NCBI GenBank assembly: GCA_963575745.1 | Contig: CAUYUJ010008069.1 | Coordinates: 406,501 to 470,500 of the forward strand | Source of the DNA: Prorocentrum cordatum | Lineage: Eukaryota > Sar > Dinophyceae > Prorocentrales > Prorocentraceae | Reading direction: 5' to 3' | DNA: 64,000 nt | Shown here: positions 1 to 10,982 of the stretch, one piece after another | Position numbering within the stretch: the stretch's first letter is position 1 | Layout: every line of letters starts with the position of its first letter | Notes under the pieces: generated by a model | Seen by the model: only the letters and a program-made list of their open reading frames with translations | The model's database searches: none | What the model was told of the DNA's origin: nothing | Translations under genes and position numbers: made by a program

Positions 1-40
1 CAGATTCGTTTCCTCAGTACCTCCTTCCATCGCTCTCCCT

Positions 41-271
41 CTAAACCCCTTCCCCCCTCTCCAGGAGCAGCGCCTGGCCTGTCTGCAGCCACATGGCCAG
101 CCATTTCTTCTTCTCCTTCTGGCTGGTGATGTCGAATTCCTGCTTGACGCGTTTGGGCTCCCTCCGCAGCGCCGCCCTCCCAGGGGCGAAAAGGATCGGC
201 ACGAGAGGTTGTTTATCCCGAAGCCAATTTACCTTCCTCGGAGATCTGTCGGTGCGAGTTTCTAGTCTCAC
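41..271 (-). CDS. Exon-like block, paralogue of exon 2 of the 7.9-12.6 kb gene
   Basis: Minus-strand open frame whose second half (about 169 down to 77) reads RREPKRVKQEFDITSQKEKK and continues KWLAMWLQTG. This lines up with IKKEFKAMNARKKEEFLKTW and QTTG encoded on the plus strand at about 8425-8497. Both are lysine-rich helices with the pattern (V/I)K(Q/K)EF, a basic stretch, then W..TG. It lies downstream, on its own strand, of the block at 533-715, in the same order as exons 1 and 2 of the plus-strand gene, so this looks like the 5' part of an inverted paralogue cut by the window edge. The frame before the RRE stretch is probably intron. Function unknown. The similarity was seen by eye within this window only. 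Confidence 0.4.
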   Translation of the reverse strand: MRLETRTDRSPRKVNWLRDKQPLVPILFAPGRAALRREPKRVKQEFDITSQKEKKKWLAMWLQTGQALLLERGEGV

Positions 272-302
272 TTTTCCTTCCCATTCCCTTTTTGGTGGTT
301 CC

Positions 303-402
303 CCTTATTTATATATATATATGTATTTATATATGTCTATATATACGTATGTATATCTATACCTCTATCTATACACGTGTGTATATATATATATATATAT
401 GT
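303..402. repeat. TA/TATG-rich microsatellite
   Basis: About 100 bases of imperfect TATA, TATG and TACG dinucleotide-type repeat in an otherwise GC-rich stretch. It lies in the probable intron between the two minus-strand exon blocks. Confidence 0.8.
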
Positions 403-532
403 GGCGTCCACTACTGTCCTCAGCCTTTATATTCCCCCCTCCAATCCTTGCCTCCTTGGTTTCATAACCTCCCCTCTTGTGCCCCTCGTATCATCCCCTT
501 TCTCTTTGCCTCCTTCGGGTCCCCTCCTATCC

Positions 533-715
533 TCAGGCCCTGGAGCCCACTGGCCCCATCGGCCCTGTCCCCATGCGCTGCATGGCGTTCTCGTGCTCCT
601 GGTTGGCAAGGCGCCGGACGCGAGCTGCCTCCTTTTTCTCCTCCTCGGACATCTTCGGCCCCGCCTTCGGCTTGGCCTTCTTGTCCACGCTATTCTTGTC
701 GCTCTTCCTCGGCAT
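533..715 (-). CDS. First-exon-like block, paralogue of exon 1 of the 7.9-12.6 kb gene
   Basis: Minus-strand frame starting with ATG at 715: a basic N-terminus (MPRKSDKNS) followed by KMSEEEKKEAARVRRLANQE and HENAMQR. The plus-strand exon at 7878-7984 reads KMSAEEKKARAKARRSDPKN then KEHENELQR. The shared signature is KMS.EEKK, A..RR, EHEN..QR. That gives two-exon similarity in the same order together with the block at 41-271. Homology stops just after QRM (about 575); what follows is Gly/Pro-rich and probably intron, although I see no GT donor at the equivalent position. Basic and probably nuclear (inference). No known family recognised. Confidence 0.45.
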   Translation of the reverse strand: MPRKSDKNSVDKKAKPKAGPKMSEEEKKEAARVRRLANQEHENAMQRMGTGPMGPVGSRA

Positions 716-1342
716 GGCTTGCCTGGGCCAGCGGGCGGGGTGGCGATCGCGTCTGCCCCCCCATGCATGGTCGACCTACCTGCAGGCGGGCCCAATTTAA
801 CGAAGGTCGACACCCTGGCCCCTGCGCGCAGGATGTGTATACGTCGACGTCGTAGAGTCTGGAAGGCCCCCTGGCCCCTCGCGCGCGCGCAAGGCGCAAC
901 CCTGCGCGCCAGGGTTGTGCCAGGAGCCAGGGAACCTTCCAGATCCTAGGGGCCGACCCTGCGCGCAGCCAGGAAATATACCTCGCAGGAGACTCCTGGC
1001 GAGCGACGCAGGGTTACCTGACGCGGCGCTGCTGGCAATATCCAAATCGGTCGTCCTTGGGCCCTGGTCCTCTTCGTCAGCCTCCTCCTCCTCCCCGTGC
1101 ACCCTTCCCTGGGTTTCCCTGCACATTCTCATCCTCGAGTTCCTCGGTCCTCCTCCCCGCGCCTTCCTCGGTCTCCCCCCCCCTTCCATCCATTTTTTTT
1201 CAACGGGGCAATATCCAAATCGCCCCAGCGACGCCCTTTTCGCAAGGTGATCGCGCGCCACGATGCGCAGCGGGCCCGCTGGCGGGCCCGCGTGACCACG
1301 GGCGCCGACGAACGGGCGCTAGCGGGTGTCTGGGGCTCCCCC
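716..1342. other. GC-rich stretch without a supported gene
   Basis: Open frames exist on both strands but carry no motif. The phrase GGCAATATCCAAATCG or a close variant occurs twice, near 1030 and 1205, a small direct repeat. Nothing else is seen. Confidence 0.5.
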
Positions 1343-1392
1343 TACGCGCGCGCACGGGGCCCAACGAGGGAGCGAAGCCATCTGCGTCGGCG
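1343..1392 (+). repeat. Left arm of a ~50-bp inverted repeat bracketing the AT-rich array and poly-G
   Basis: Begins TACGCGCGCGCAC, continues through AACGAGGG and ends CCATCTGCGTCGG. The reverse complement of 2651-2699 carries the same three blocks in the same order, with only the short joins between them different (roughly 42 of 50 positions alike by eye). Confidence 0.75.
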
Positions 1393-1490
1393 GGGGGGGG
1401 GGGCGGGGGGGCGGGCGCGGGGGTTCCCCCCCCTGGGTTAGCCCCAGGGGAAGGGCGAGGGGGGGGATCTCGGCGTCAGACTGAACAGGG

Positions 1491-2438
1491 GAAACGAACA
1501 TTAAAAACATTAAAAGAACATTAAACGAACATTAAACGAACATGAAAAACATTAAAAACATTAAACGAACATTAAACGAACATTAAACGAACATTAAACG
1601 AACATGAAAAACGTTACGAACATTAAAAACGTCACGAACATGAAAAACATTTAAAACATTAAAAACATTAAACGAACATTAAACGAACATTAAACGAACA
1701 TTAAAAACGTTACGAACATTAAAAACATTACGAACATGAAAAACATTAAACGAACATTCAACGAACATTAAACGAACATTAAAAACATTACGAACGTTAA
1801 AAACGTTAAAAACATTAAACGAACATTAAACGAACATTAAACGAACATTAAACGAACATGAAAAACATCACGAACATTAAAAACGTTACGAACATTAAAA
1901 ACATTACGAACGTTAAAAACGTTAAAAACATTAAACGAACATTAAACGAACATTAAACGAACATAAAAAACGTTACGAACATTAAAAACATTACGAACGT
2001 TAAAAACATTAAAAACATTAATCGAACATTAAACGAACATTAAACGAACATTAAAAACATTACGAACATGAAAAACATTAAAAACATTAAACGAACATTA
2101 AACGAACATTAAAAGAACATTAAAAACGTTAACAACATTAAAAAAGTTACGAACATGAAAAACGTTAAAAACATTAAACGAACATTAAACGAACATTAAA
2201 CGAACATTAAACGAACATAAAAAACGTTACGAACATTAAACACATTACGAACGTCAAAAACATTCAAAACATTAAACGAACATTAAACGAACATTAAACG
2301 AACATGAAAAACGTTAAAAACATTAGAAAAACATTACGAACCTGGAAAACGTTAAAAACGTTTAAAACATTAAACGAACATTAAACGAACATTAAACGAA
2401 CATGAAAAACATTACGAACATTAAAAACATTAGAAACG
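1491..2438 (+). repeat. AT-rich minisatellite, 11-bp unit AAACGAACATT
   Basis: About 950 bases made of AAACGAACATT interspersed with shorter variants such as AAAAACATT and ACGTTACGA. Runs of three or four perfect 11-mers recur roughly every 110-120 bases, so there is also a higher-order arrangement. Base composition contrasts sharply with the GC-rich flanks. Non-coding. Confidence 0.95.
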
Positions 2439-2470
2439 TACGTGCGGTACGTGTTCTTTGTTTCTTTTTC

Positions 2471-2633
<163 letters not shown>

Positions 2634-2650
2634 TGCGCCGCCGCCCGCCC

Positions 2651-2699
2651 CGACCGACGCAGATGGCCTGCCCCTCGTTGGACCACGTGCGCGCGCGTA
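2651..2699 (-). repeat. Right arm of the inverted repeat around the AT-rich array
   Basis: Reverse-complement partner of 1343-1392. It follows directly after the poly-G tract and a short GC-rich join. Confidence 0.75.
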
Positions 2700-3689
2700 G
2701 AAAGAGCCCGCCTGGTAGAGTCCTTGCCTTGTGTGTCCTTGCCGTGCGCCGTCGGCTCAAAACAGGTCGTGACTGGGGGCCGGAGCGCGCTTGAGCTCTC
2801 CCTCCTCTCGTCCCTCCCCCTTCCGGTGTCTCTCGAACCGCTCCCCTCCTCCCCCGTCACCGCTCTCCGCGCGAGACCTCTATATCTACCTTCTCCCGCT
2901 CTTGCCCCTCCCCCCTCTCCCGCGAGCCGCGGCGTAACCTCCAGACGCCACGCCCGCGAGCCGCACGCCCCCCTAGTACAGAAGGTCATCAAGCGGTCAT
3001 CAGAAGGTCACCAGGGCTTTCCCGCACCGAAGGGTTTAGATACACTCTCGGAGCAGCCCCCCCCCCACTACCGCGACCCAATCGCGATTCACCTTATACA
3101 ACTCGATGGGCCGCGTCCATCTAACTATGGAGTCAGCCTAGCCCCCCCCCCCCACCACCGCGACTTCCACCCAAGCGGTCACCCTGGTCCGCGAGCCCTT
3201 GTCGCGAACCCCCAGATCACACACCCGCGGGCCCTCGATTAACGGGTGGGGTGATCCTCGTCCTCGTCCTCTTGGTCCTCCTCCTGGCTCTGCGTCCTCC
3301 TGGTCCTCCTCGGCCTCGTCCTCTTGGTCCTCCTGGTCCTCCTCGTCCTCGTCCTCGTCCTCCTGATCCTCCGTCTCCTCGTCCTCCTGGCCATCCTCTT
3401 GGCGGATCCGCGTCCCCCTGGCCTTCGATCGTCGAACTATCGGTCGATCGAGGGTCATCCTGATCGATCCTCCTGTCCCCCATGCTCATCCGATCGGTCG
3501 TCTGGTCTATCATCTGGCCCCATCCTCCTGGTCCTACGGGCCCCTCAAGGCCTCCCCCCATCGGTCCATACGTGTATATACATATATACATGTATGAATC
3601 GCTCGTTGTTTTCGTGATCCCTCTTCGCCAGGTGTCCAGCGGCGCCCCGCGGGCGAGTGCGGCGCGCAGGGGCAGGGCAGGGGCAACTG
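2700..3689. other. GC-rich, CCT/TCCT-rich stretch, no supported gene
   Basis: Contains C homopolymers near 3057 and 3143 and an imperfect TCCTCG-type array at about 3250-3400, readable as Leu/Val or Asp/Glu runs depending on strand. No motif or exon phase supports coding. Confidence 0.5.
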
Positions 3690-4115
3690 GACCAAGAACC
3701 TGCGAGGTCAATTTCAGTGGCCGTGGCACCGTCCAGATCCTCATCCTCGGCGCCCTCGTCCTATCGATCTCGCCTCGAGTCCGCATCGGTCCACCATGGT
3801 GCAGAACAGGGCTGCGCGGACCAAGAACCTGCGAGGTCGATTGCCGTTACCGTGGCATCGACCAGCCAATATTGATGGCTGGTTCATGCCACGGCAACGG
3901 CGGTCGACCTCGCAGGTGACTTGTCCAGGTGCACTTTGCCCAAGTGCCAAACTAATCGATGGAGGATTCGAGATCTCGCATCCTCGATCTTCGGCCTCCT
4001 CCGACCGATCCGCTTTCCTCAGCATCCGCCCTGCTCTCCTTGGGGCACGACACGTGCACTTTGACAACACACCTGCGAGGTCGACCGTCGTGGCCGTGGC
4101 ATCGACCAGCCATCT
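3690..4115. repeat. Cluster of foldback-family copies
   Basis: The phrase ACCTGCGAGGTC, followed about 20 bases on by CCGTGGCA and CGACCAGCCA or close variants, occurs as single arms at about 3698-3735 and 4069-4115 and as a full inverted pair at 3827-3917. The first two copies also share the upstream phrase GGACCAAGA. This looks like a small dispersed inverted-repeat element represented by one complete and two half copies. Confidence 0.7.
3827..3917. repeat. 91-bp hairpin: two 42-base arms and a 7-base loop
   Basis: The left arm 3827-3868 begins ACCTGCGAGGTCGA and ends CGACCAGCCA. The right arm 3876-3917 is its reverse complement with about five mismatches. The loop is ATATTGA. A near-palindrome of this size is typical of MITE or foldback elements. 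It could also be a hairpin RNA source; no promoter is seen. Confidence 0.85.
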
Positions 4116-5760
4116 CCTCATCCCCCTCGAGCCTCCGACGATCACCTGCGTTCCCCTTGAGAGCCGACGGTGTCCCGCGTGCAGCCCTCGGTCCCCAGGG
4201 GGGTCGGTCGGTACAGTCGACGGCACCGCGTGGGCAGTCCCAATCGGCTCGATCCTTTGGGAACCGACTGTCGGCCCCGCGCGCGCAGTCCCAGTGAGCC
4301 TACGGTACTGTGCCAAGCCCCAGCCGAATCGATCCCAAGGGAGCCGACGCAGTGGCCAGTCCTTTCAGTCAGTCCGACAGCCGTGTGTCAGTCAGTCAGT
4401 CAGTCTTCCCCTTCATCCCCCCCCCTCCTCGATAGATCCGCCTCATGGCGTGGACCGCCAGACACCATGGGGCGCTCTCGATCGAGCAGGCGCGACCCAG
4501 GCATGCTGACTCGAAGTGGTGCTACGCCTCGCGCCTCCTCTTCCTCCTCCCTCCGCCCTCTCGTCTTTGATAGCATCGATCCTCCTCGAGATGGCAGGAA
4601 TATCACTCGGGCTGCATCGCATCTCATGGCATGCACCTGCATGGCCAACACTCAAATGTCATGGTCTGCTTATCTGTACCTGTCTCGCCTAGCCTGTACG
4701 CCTGCATGGTCTACCTATCCATTAGTGTACCTCCTAGCCGATATATCCTAGCCTGCCGATCCTGAGCCAGCATTTCAAGTCTCGAAGTCTAGAGATGCAT
4801 GATTGCATTAACGAGTCGACGAGGTACACGCACGTTTGTGCAAGTGGCCGCAGCTTAGTCTACCGTATATTTATATGTATCCAGCCTTACCCCCTGGCCT
4901 GCATCTCCAATGCTGCATCTCCTAGCCCGTCGAACCAAGTCTGCATCTTCACGCCTGCTCATCTGAAGCCTGCACCCCCCTGCATCTCACCGACTGCCGA
5001 GCCAAACTCGGAATCTTGTGTCGGCAGGCGGCGCCGAGCTGACTCCTGGCTGAAGTGCCCAGCCGCGCAGCTCGAACGCGGCGCCGCTCACCTGGGCACG
5101 GGGGGCGGAGGGGCGAGGAGCTGATCATGAACACCCTGAGTGCACGCTAATGGGGTCGGTGGGTGGAGGACTCGAGCGGGAGCGCTCAAGGCTGACATGT
5201 TCGGATCAGGGGGGGCACTGCTGAGGGGCACGAGCTTGGATCTGCAGTAGCACGGTGGGAAATCGTCTCCCAGGTCCTAGCCCCCGTTCCGATATAGGGA
5301 GGGGGCGGAAGGGGGTGGGGGGAAGGCGCGGTCGAGCGTGCTGCATCGATGGTGTACGAACTCAACCAGGTACATTCGGTGGCCATATCCGATTTGTTTG
5401 GGCGAGGGGTCGGGAGCTCAAGGGAGATGCAACCAACGCCGACTACTATAAGGATGAAACCGTGTACGATCGGAGAGGGCATGCTAAGACCAATGAGGAA
5501 TCGGGCTCCCTTTATTAGGCATCTCGGTGCCTCTACTGTTCCGTCGCTCGCAGCGGGTGTCGTGGAGCCCATGCCCAGGATGAAGCCACCCCCGATCGAG
5601 AGAGCCGAAGCACCTGTCCGAGGTGAACCCGCCCCCGAAGATGAGTATTCGCGCATATGGCACCGAGCTCTCTGGGCATTCCTGGGGCCCTCGGGCCCGA
5701 AGAAATCGTCCTGGGTCCGAAGGGCGTTCGACGCGGGCCCTTCGAGCAGGCCCATTCGGG
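4116..5760. other. No supported gene
   Basis: Moderately GC-rich with short frames only. The minus-strand frame at 5186-5755 (189 codons) has no recognisable motif and is flanked by low-complexity DNA, so I leave it uncalled. Confidence 0.4.
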
Positions 5761-5826
5761 GCCCTCCTCCTCCTCCTCCTCCTCCGCCTCCTCCTCCTCC
5801 TCCTCCTCCTCCTCCTCCCCCTCCTC
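5761..5826 (+). repeat. (TCC)n microsatellite
   Basis: About 65 bases of CCTCCT repeat just before the assembly gap. Confidence 0.9.
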
Positions 5827-5848
5827 ATTGAGATCATCATCGATCCTC

Positions 5849-5948
5849 NNNNNNNNNNNNNNNNNNNNNNNNNNNNNNNNNNNNNNNNNNNNNNNNNNNN
5901 NNNNNNNNNNNNNNNNNNNNNNNNNNNNNNNNNNNNNNNNNNNNNNNN
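5849..5948. other. Assembly gap (100 N)
   Basis: Exactly 100 N, the usual placeholder for a gap of unknown size. It is flanked on the left by TCC repeats and on the right by a C-rich tract (5949-6060), so homopolymer or triplet DNA probably broke the assembly. Frames crossing it are meaningless. Confidence 0.98.
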
Positions 5949-6084
5949 CCCTCCACCCCCGCCCCCCGCACCCCCCCCTCCCACCCCCACACCCCCACCC
6001 CACGCTCGATTGTTGCGCGGGCCCCCCCGACCCCGCCCACCTCCCCTCACCCCCTTAGCTACAGTGGCCCAGTCGACCCCCTCG

Positions 6085-6335
6085 GGACATCGAGCACCCT
6101 GAATGCACACCGAAAATACCCAGACCCCGCCCCAACCACCCCCCCGAGACCGCCCCGACGACGCCCAGCCCCCTAGAACCCGCACGCGAGAACCCCCAGC
6201 GCGCCCCCGCACATACCCAGAGCCCGTCCCAGACCACCCCAACCCGCCCCGATGAGGCCCAGCCCCCCAAAACCTGCGCCCGAGCGCCCTCAACGCGCAC
6301 CCTGAAATAACCCGAACCCACCCCACCAGTCCCCC
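6085..6335 (+). repeat. C-rich tandem repeat, ~105-bp unit, about 2.3 copies
   Basis: The succession ATACCCAGA, CCC.CCC, GACGCCCAGCCCCC(T/C), AACC.GC, GAG..C.CC.A.CGCG recurs with about 105-base spacing, and a third copy breaks off near 6335. Confidence 0.6.
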
Positions 6336-6428
6336 ATCCGACCCGACGTCCCCCCGATGCGCTCGACGGCGTCTTGGTGATGCTCTTCCGCTGTCGCGGC
6401 GCGTTTCTCATGGTTGCTACGTGCGTCT

Positions 6429-6848
6429 TGTTTTCTAACGTTTTCTAACGTTTTCTAATGTTTTCTAATATTTGTCTTGTTTTTCTTGTTTCTAACGTTT
6501 TCTAACGTTTTCTATGTAACGTTTTTCTTGTTTTTAACGTTTTTATTGTTTTCTAACGTTTTCTATGTAACGTTTTCTAACGTTTTTCTTGTTTTTCTTG
6601 TTTTCTAGCGTTTTTCTTGTTTTTAACGTTTTTATTGTTTTCTAACGTTTTCTAATGTTTTCTATGTAACGTTTTCTAACGTTTTTCTTGTTTTTCTTGT
6701 TTTCTAACGTTTTCTAACGTTTTCTATATAACGTTTTCTAACGTTTTCTAACGTTTTTCTTGTTTTTCTTGTTTCCTAACGTTTTCTAACGTTTTCTAAC
6801 GTTTTCTAACGTTTTCTAGCGTTTTCTAACGTTTTCTAACGTTTTCTA
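6429..6848 (+). repeat. AT-rich minisatellite, 10-bp unit TTTTCTAACG
   Basis: About 420 bases of TTTTCTAACG with TTTTTCTTG and CTATGTAACG variants. Its reverse complement (GAAAACGTTA) resembles the AAAAACGTTA variants of the array at 1491-2438, so the two arrays may be inverted relatives. Confidence 0.95.
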
Positions 6849-6849
6849 T

Positions 6850-7877
6850 GCCACGCGCGCCCTACCCCGCCCTCCGCGGGCGCTCGGGAAGGTCGTCGAC
6901 GCCGCCGCAGGGGGCGCGGTGGGGGCGCTCAAGGGGTCCAAAGCGGTCCGCGGGCCACCGCGAGTGCGACCGCGCCTTGGCACCGCGCTCACGGGGCGGT
7001 CGCGGAGGGCGTCGAACCCTCCCGCCCCGCCACCTGCGCGATCGCGCGATGCACACCGCGGGGCACCTGATGCCCCGCCAGGCTATCGACCCCTGACGGA
7101 TGCCCGCGGGACAATTCACCTACTGCTTGACCACCCGCGCGGCCCCCCTGCCAACCCCCCCCAGGGCCCATGGCCCTAGGCCAGCCGCGCCAATCCCCCT
7201 CGAGGCGTATGCACGTGACCCCAACCAGTCCCTTGCGCGCGCACTGCGCCTTGGATGCACGGCGCTGGCCCCCGCGCCGCCCCCGCAACGCTGCAGGCTC
7301 GCGGACCCATGTCTGAATATGTGTATATATATATATATATATATATGTGTATACATACAAACATACACGTACACGCAGCACGGCGCCCTCAGGTGAAATA
7401 TGACGTGGGGGGATAGGTGAGGGAGGGGGCGCGGTGGGTGACAACGGTTCCGCGTGAGATACCCCCTCCCATGCCCAGGGTTCCCCAACCCCCATCTCGA
7501 ACCCGCCCTAAGGGGGGGCCCCCATATACCATCACCTGTCATGCGCGCGCGTGCTTCGTATGGTTGGCCATTGCGCCGTGCGTCTGTGCCCCCCAGGGCA
7601 GCGCGCTGCAGGCGACGGGGAGATCGCGCGCGGACCCATGTCTGAATATTGAAAAAAAAATGGGGATGGGAGAAGAGGGTTATAGGACGCAGTGTGAGGT
7701 GGATGGGGGGGAGGAAGGTGCATGGCGTGTCAGCAGAGCATGTCTGAATATTGCAGCTTCGGTCCGACCCAGGACGTCCCAGCGTGGGTTCTGGACTTGG
7801 CCCAGATCTAGACTTTGCGTGCGGCCTGTTCAGGGGCCAGGCCTCACGGGCGCATGCGTGGAAGGGGAGGGGAGGCG
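6850..7877. other. GC-rich stretch with a diverged ~110-bp duplication, no supported gene
   Basis: The phrase CGGACCCATGTCTGAATAT ends two related blocks (about 7205-7321 and 7540-7650), and a shorter copy is at 7740. A (TA)n run lies at 7322-7346. No coding motif. Confidence 0.5.
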
Positions 7878-7984
7878 ATGGCGCCGAAAAAGAAGATGTC
7901 GGCCGAGGAGAAGAAGGCGCGGGCGAAGGCCCGCAGGAGCGACCCGAAGAACAAGGAACACGAGAACGAGCTCCAGCGCCTACG
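7878..7984 (+). CDS. Exon 1 of an intron-rich lysine-rich gene, function unknown
   Basis: ATG at 7878 opens MAPKKKMSAEEKKARAKARR, then SDPKNKEHENELQRL. The basic start (PKKK) would suit a nuclear protein (inference). The exon ends ...CGCCTACG with GT at 7985. Joining after 7984 leaves two bases, which the first base of the exon at 8395 completes, so the reading frame continues (phase-2 intron, 410 bases, very GGA-rich). A minus-strand paralogue at 533-715 shares KMS.EEKK and EHEN..QR, which supports a real coding block. No known domain recognised. Confidence 0.6.
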
Positions 7985-8394
7985 GTGGGAAGGGGGGGAG
8001 GAGGGCGAGGCGAAGGAGGACGGGGGTGATGAAGACAACACAACCACCGACGACGAGGGGGAGAGTGCGGAGAAGGAGGGAGGGGCGGGTGGGGAGGGGG
8101 ATGAGGACGAAAGGAACAAACACACCGACCTCGAGGGGCACGGAAGGGCAGGACGATGGAGGAGGAATAGAAGGAGGAGGGGGATGGGGGAGGGGGAAGA
8201 TGAGGAGGAGGAAGAGAAGGATGAGAAAGAGGAGGAGGAGGAAGAGGAGGAGGAGGAGGGGAAGAACACTGAGCGGAGGAGGGATGAGGAGTACGAGGAG
8301 GACGAGGTGGAACGAGAAAGAGGGATGAATAGGATGAGGACGACCAGGCACTCGGTATAGCAAGTCTAGATATGAACATAATGGCTTGGGGCAG

Positions 8395-8505
8395 GACCCA
8401 CATGAACGCGCAGAAGAACAAAGCCCATATCAAGAAGGAGTTCAAGGCCATGAACGCCCGCAAGAAGGAGGAGTTCCTCAAGACCTGGCAGACCACGGGC
8501 ACCCC
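8395..8505 (+). CDS. Exon 2 of the intron-rich lysine-rich gene
   Basis: The acceptor reads GGGGCAG before 8395. The frame gives THMNAQKNKAHIKKEFKAMN then ARKKEEFLKTWQTTGTP, a charged amphipathic helix like the minus-strand block at 41-271. A GT donor follows at 8506, leaving phase 2, which again matches the next exon at 9412. Two consecutive introns with matching phase, plus paralogy inside the window, make this better supported than neighbouring open frames. Confidence 0.6.
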
Positions 8506-8549
8506 GTGCGGGATGCCAGGAACGAGTAGGGATGAGGAGGAACAGGAGG

Positions 8550-8830
8550 AGGCGGAGGAGGAGGAGGAGGAGGAGGAGGAGAAGGGGGAGGGAGGACAGG
8601 AGGCGGAATAGGAAAGGGAAGTAGAAACAAGAGGACGATGGATGAGGAGGTGGAGGAGGAGGAGGGGTCAGGAGGAGGGAGGAAGAGGGGAGGAGGAGGA
8701 GGGGGAGGAGGAGGGGGAGGAGGCGGAGGGGGAGGAGGATGAGGAGGAGGAAGAAGAAAATGAGGATGATGAGGAGGGGGAGGAGGAGGGGACGAGGAGG
8801 AAGGGGAGGAGGACGAGGAGCTGGCGGAGG
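8550..8830 (+). repeat. (GGA)n-rich intronic low-complexity tract
   Basis: Purine-rich GAGGAGGA repeat inside the putative intron between 8506 and 9411. A similar tract fills the preceding intron (8150-8330). The Glu-rich and Leu/Pro-rich frames here are repeat artefacts. Confidence 0.85.
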
Positions 8831-9411
8831 AGGATGAGCGAGGAACATAATGAATGCACGAGGAGGGTCGTCAATGCTTCCAGTGTGCAGACACCTCGAA
8901 TGATACATATCACTAGCAATCAATGTCAATGGTGCTGCATCGACTCGGCGGCATCGCCACCCGTTGGATCGAGGTACGTTCGAGCACGCACAGTGCAACA
9001 AAATCGAATCGAAGACCAATGTCGAGAAGGATTCCGAGATTGATCAGTGGCATAGTTTCGACGGCCTCCTGGAGTTGTTCGGCTGGCGGCCCGAGAATGC
9101 GAAGACCGACTATGGCTTGCGGACACTTTGATTTACTGTTTTGTTCCGCGCCTCCCGTGCTTGGAATGAAGAGGGGTGCTGATGAGGGCCCTGTCGGGAA
9201 AATTAAACAGAAGATGAGGATTGAAGGAATGAGGCGACGATGGGGGCACGAGGAAAACAGTGTGAGATACGAGGCGGAGGAGGGACGAGGAGGAGGGGGA
9301 TGAGGACTAGCAGATGAGGATGCGATCGGCAGCGCAGATTGTCAGTAGCGTGGGGCCGAGAGCAGATCGAGACCGCCAAGGGGGGCTGCGAAACTATGAA
9401 CAACTCTACAG

Positions 9412-9487
9412 GGCGGAGGCCCGCGCGAAGGCTGTCAAGGCGAACTGCGAGGCTCTGAAGAAGACCCACATCAAAGAGGGGAGGGGG
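9412..9487 (+). CDS. Exon 3 of the intron-rich lysine-rich gene
   Basis: The acceptor CTCTACAG precedes 9412. The first base completes the codon left by exon 2, and the block reads AEARAKAVKANCEALKKTHI then KEGRG, followed by GTGTGC at 9488 (phase 0). It is too short to stand out as an ORF. Composition (Ala/Lys/Glu helix) matches exons 1 and 2. Confidence 0.5.
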
Positions 9488-10159
9488 GTGTGCTCATGCC
9501 CCAGACAGTTCGGACACAGCCTCTCGAGCAACTAATGCCCCATCCAGTGCCAGCATGTATCTAACCAAGAAGGCGAGGGCGGATAAGGGAGGACAATGCG
9601 TCTAGGGAGGAAGCGAGGGGGATCAGGAGGCCAGGCCGGGAATGGGGGAAACGAGGAGCCCAGGGAAGGGGAGGAATGAGTCTAGGGACGGGACGCTCCA
9701 GCGATGGCAAACAGATCGGCGGGGCAGACTGACAAGCAAACTGGCGACACGCTGTGCAGGCGCATCACCGAGCATGGCGAGCGGAGCCAAGCGCGCCCCG
9801 CTGGGGCGGAAGGGAGATGAGGATGAGGATGATGTGGTCAGGTGGTGTGTATTGTGGGCAGGGGTCTCCGTTGGTGCACAACGCCATGTCTGGTCGAGCA
9901 GGCTGCGCAAGTGGTTTGTCGGCGGGTCGTTCCAAGTGTTCGCGAATCGGTGAACTCAGGGGTCACTCAGGTGAGCTCGCACATTATCCAGCTCAGTTGC
10001 GCGCCACAAGGAGTAGGGAGAGGACGAGGAGGAGCTTGATGTGGGAGCAGGAGGAGGAGGAGGAAAAGGAGAAGGAGGAGGAGGGGGCGGAGGAGCAGGA
10101 TGAGGAGCAGGAGGAGGCCCCTGACTCGAGAAGTAGTCGCTGTGTCCCACCCTCGCCAG

Positions 10160-10288
10160 GCCCACGAGAAGAAGATCGAGACCCGCCTGACGGGCACGCT
10201 CATGCCCCTGGAGTCCAGCGGCAGCGCGGGCTCTGGCCAAGCACCGCTGGCGCTGCAGGACGCTGCGAAGGCGCACGCTGCGAAGAAG
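10160..10288 (+). CDS. Internal exon, 43 codons, phase 0-0
   Basis: TCGCCAG before 10160 and GTTGGA at 10289 bound exactly 43 codons, starting AHEKKIETRLTGTLMPLESS and ending DAAKAHAAKK. Entry phase 0 agrees with exon 3 leaving phase 0. The Lys/Ala-rich ends resemble the other exons; the Ser/Gly middle looks like a linker. Function unknown. One or more exons between 9488 and 10159 cannot be excluded. Confidence 0.5.
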
Positions 10289-10375
10289 GTTGGACAGGGG
10301 CTCGCTCCTCTCATCTACCCCGCTTCTCTCTCTATGCCTCTATGTCTCTACGACACCCTCTCTCTCTCGCTCTCA

Positions 10376-10494
<119 letters not shown>

Positions 10495-10601
10495 CGCCCA
10501 CCCCTGCACCTCGCATGCAAGAGCGGCGCCCACGGTTGGTTGCTGTGGATGGGCGCTGCGTGGAGGCAGGGTGACAGACCGTCGGTTGCGTCGTATACTG
10601 G

Positions 10602-10680
10602 GAAGTGGAGGTGAAGATCGAAGGCTGCCCCCAGTCCGACTCCTCCTACACGTACTCGAGTTCCGAGTCCGAGGAGGAAC
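10602..10680 (+). CDS. Exon-like acidic/serine block
   Basis: The frame reads EVEVKIEGCPQSDSSYTYSS then SESEEE. The composition is not that of a simple repeat and it continues the same frame as the exon at 10875. Boundaries are uncertain: an AG lies at 10609-10610, but no clear GT or GC donor follows. Confidence 0.3.
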
Positions 10681-10874
10681 GAAGGGGGGGACATGGGAGA
10701 AGGAGGCGAGGGCGACACTGATCTCTTGCATGTGCTCGACAGACGAGGTGAGAGAGGGGTCAGGGGAGCGAGAGAAATAAGCGGGACATGAGGAGATCGA
10801 AGACTGACTCGTCGACTTGATTAGGGGTGATGGGAACGGCGAGTAATGAGGGAAAATACGGGTGGCGTGCCCAG

Positions 10875-10982
10875 GAGGCCCAGACCACCAAGACGTCGAC
10901 CACTCCCGACAAGGAGGTTACCTCGTACCCAGAGGCTCTCGGCGAGACAGCGAGCTTGCTGGCGCTGCTCGACGGGCTGAGC
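10875..10982 (+). CDS. Internal exon, 36 codons, phase 0-0
   Basis: GTGCCCAG before 10875 and a consensus GTGAGG donor at 10983 bound 36 codons beginning EAQTTKTSTTPDKEVTSYPE and ending LLALLDGLS. The donor is the best in this gene. The hydrophobic Leu/Ala end suggests a short helix. Function unknown. Confidence 0.5.

Noticed and set aside
1491-2438. CRISPR array
   Set aside because: Units are contiguous 11-mers without unique spacers.
5484-6326. Frames spanning the N gap
   Set aside because: They include translated N and triplet repeats.
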